Below are positions 4,776-5,281 of a DNA stretch of 5,281 nt, piece by piece (position 1 is the first letter of the stretch; every line of letters starts with the position of its first letter). The stretch is taken from assembly GCA_026982835.1 (NCBI GenBank), contig JALSGI010000131.1, forward strand, positions 1 through 5,281, given 5' to 3'. The stretch is from Planctomycetota bacterium (GTDB taxonomy: Bacteria > Planctomycetota > Planctomycetia > Pirellulales > S012-138). The notes under the pieces were generated by a model. That model did no database searches. It saw only the letters and a list, made by a program, of their open reading frames with translations, and was not told the origin of the DNA. Both the position numbers and the translations under genes were made by a program.

Positions 4776-5281
4776 TTACCCGCCGGGAGCAGCCTGGGGC
4801 AGCCAGGGCCGGGCTCCCGAAGGCAGGGCATCCTTGGCCAGCATGCAGGCCATGGTATAGGCCGGATCATAGACGTTGCCCACCTGGTAGCGCACGCGCT
4901 GGCCAAGCAGCGGATGGGCCACCTCCACAGGCAGCCCCAAGGTGTGCTGCAACCAGTGCAGCATTTCCGTGGTGGCGTGCTGCGTGGCCTGCATCAACGG
5001 GCGGGCGTTGCCCAGGGTGAAGAGCCACTGGGAGTTTTCGCCCCGGGGCCAGTGGATTTCCCAGCCGGGCACTAGCTCCAGCCGCAGGTGTACCCGCATG
5101 GAGATTTCCACGCCCATGCCCAGAATCTCGCCGTCGCCCTGGGCCGCGTGTCCATCGCCCAGGAAGAAAAGCGCCCCCGGCTCGAACACCGGCAGGTAGA
5201 TCGTCGCTCCTGGGGCGCAGAGGCGGCAGTCCATGTTTCCCCCGTGTGGGCCGGAGGTGGCCGTGGAGATGGCCTGCTGCC
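4776..5281 (-). CDS. Acetamidase/formamidase family protein, 5' part outside window
   Basis: The frame runs off the right edge, leaving the C-terminal 168 residues or so. Enzymes of the FmdA/AmdA family hydrolyse formamide, acetamide or related short amides to ammonia and the acid. The visible part starts QQAISTATSGPHGGNMD, in which GPHGGNMD is a strong family motif. It continues with YLPVFEPGALFFLGDGHAAQGDGEI, whose GDGHAAQGDGE segment is highly characteristic. The C-terminal domain ends with VGNVYDPAYTMACMLAKDALP. The ATG at 5232-5234 is internal, because the upstream residues in the same frame still match the family. The gene ends with TAA 56 bases before lpxK, so read-through into lpxK is possible but no functional link is known. 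Substrate preference cannot be told, and the protein may equally be an uncharacterised family member. Confidence 0.9.
   Translation of the reverse strand, partial: QQAISTATSGPHGGNMDCRLCAPGATIYLPVFEPGALFFLGDGHAAQGDGEILGMGVEISMRVHLRLELVPGWEIHWPRGENSQWLFTLGNARPLMQATQHATTEMLHWLQHTLGLPVEVAHPLLGQRVRYQVGNVYDPAYTMACMLAKDALPSGARPWLPQAAPGG

Noticed and set aside
3602..4906. Minus-strand open frame of 434 codons overlapping lpxK
   Set aside because: It is a shifted frame of lpxK with low-complexity Gly, Ala, Arg and Pro composition. The lpxK frame carries all the motifs.

Overview
The window looks like a piece of a Planctomycetota chromosome, probably from the Pirellulales or a relative. This is inferred from GC-rich genes, a lipid A gene (lpxK), a Gfo/Idh/MocA oxidoreductase, and long gene spacers packed with GC-rich hairpin repeats. 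No rRNA or other marker gene fixes the taxonomy.

Layout from left to right. The AT-richer first 600 bases hold a minus-strand toxin-antitoxin pair: an intact 65-residue antitoxin and, overlapping it by 8 bases, a RelE/ParE-type toxin frame broken by two stop codons. Just upstream of the antitoxin lies a 126-bp element with imperfect terminal inverted repeats beginning and ending in TTAA, a candidate MITE. A Gfo/Idh/MocA oxidoreductase follows on the minus strand. A 620-base divergent spacer then leads to a plus-strand talC/FSA-type transaldolase with a GTG start and a strong ribosome binding site. A 376-base convergent spacer separates talC from lpxK (minus strand, TTG start). The right edge holds the 3' part of an acetamidase/formamidase gene, 56 bases upstream of lpxK on the same strand.

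The most striking content is not protein coding. Both spacers around talC carry arrays of a modular repeat. Its core is an 8-bp stem with a four-base loop. In full units two smaller hairpins and a conserved tail related to GAGGCAAGAACAAG follow. Nine copies of the first hairpin are visible, with strong base-pair covariation and a loop that reads [G/T]TNA in one orientation. The full units left of talC point rightward and those right of it point leftward, so the gene is bracketed by mirror-image arrays.

The protein genes do not form one evident pathway: carbohydrate oxidoreduction, sugar-phosphate chemistry, lipid A phosphorylation and amide hydrolysis. Only the acetamidase and lpxK could share a transcript.
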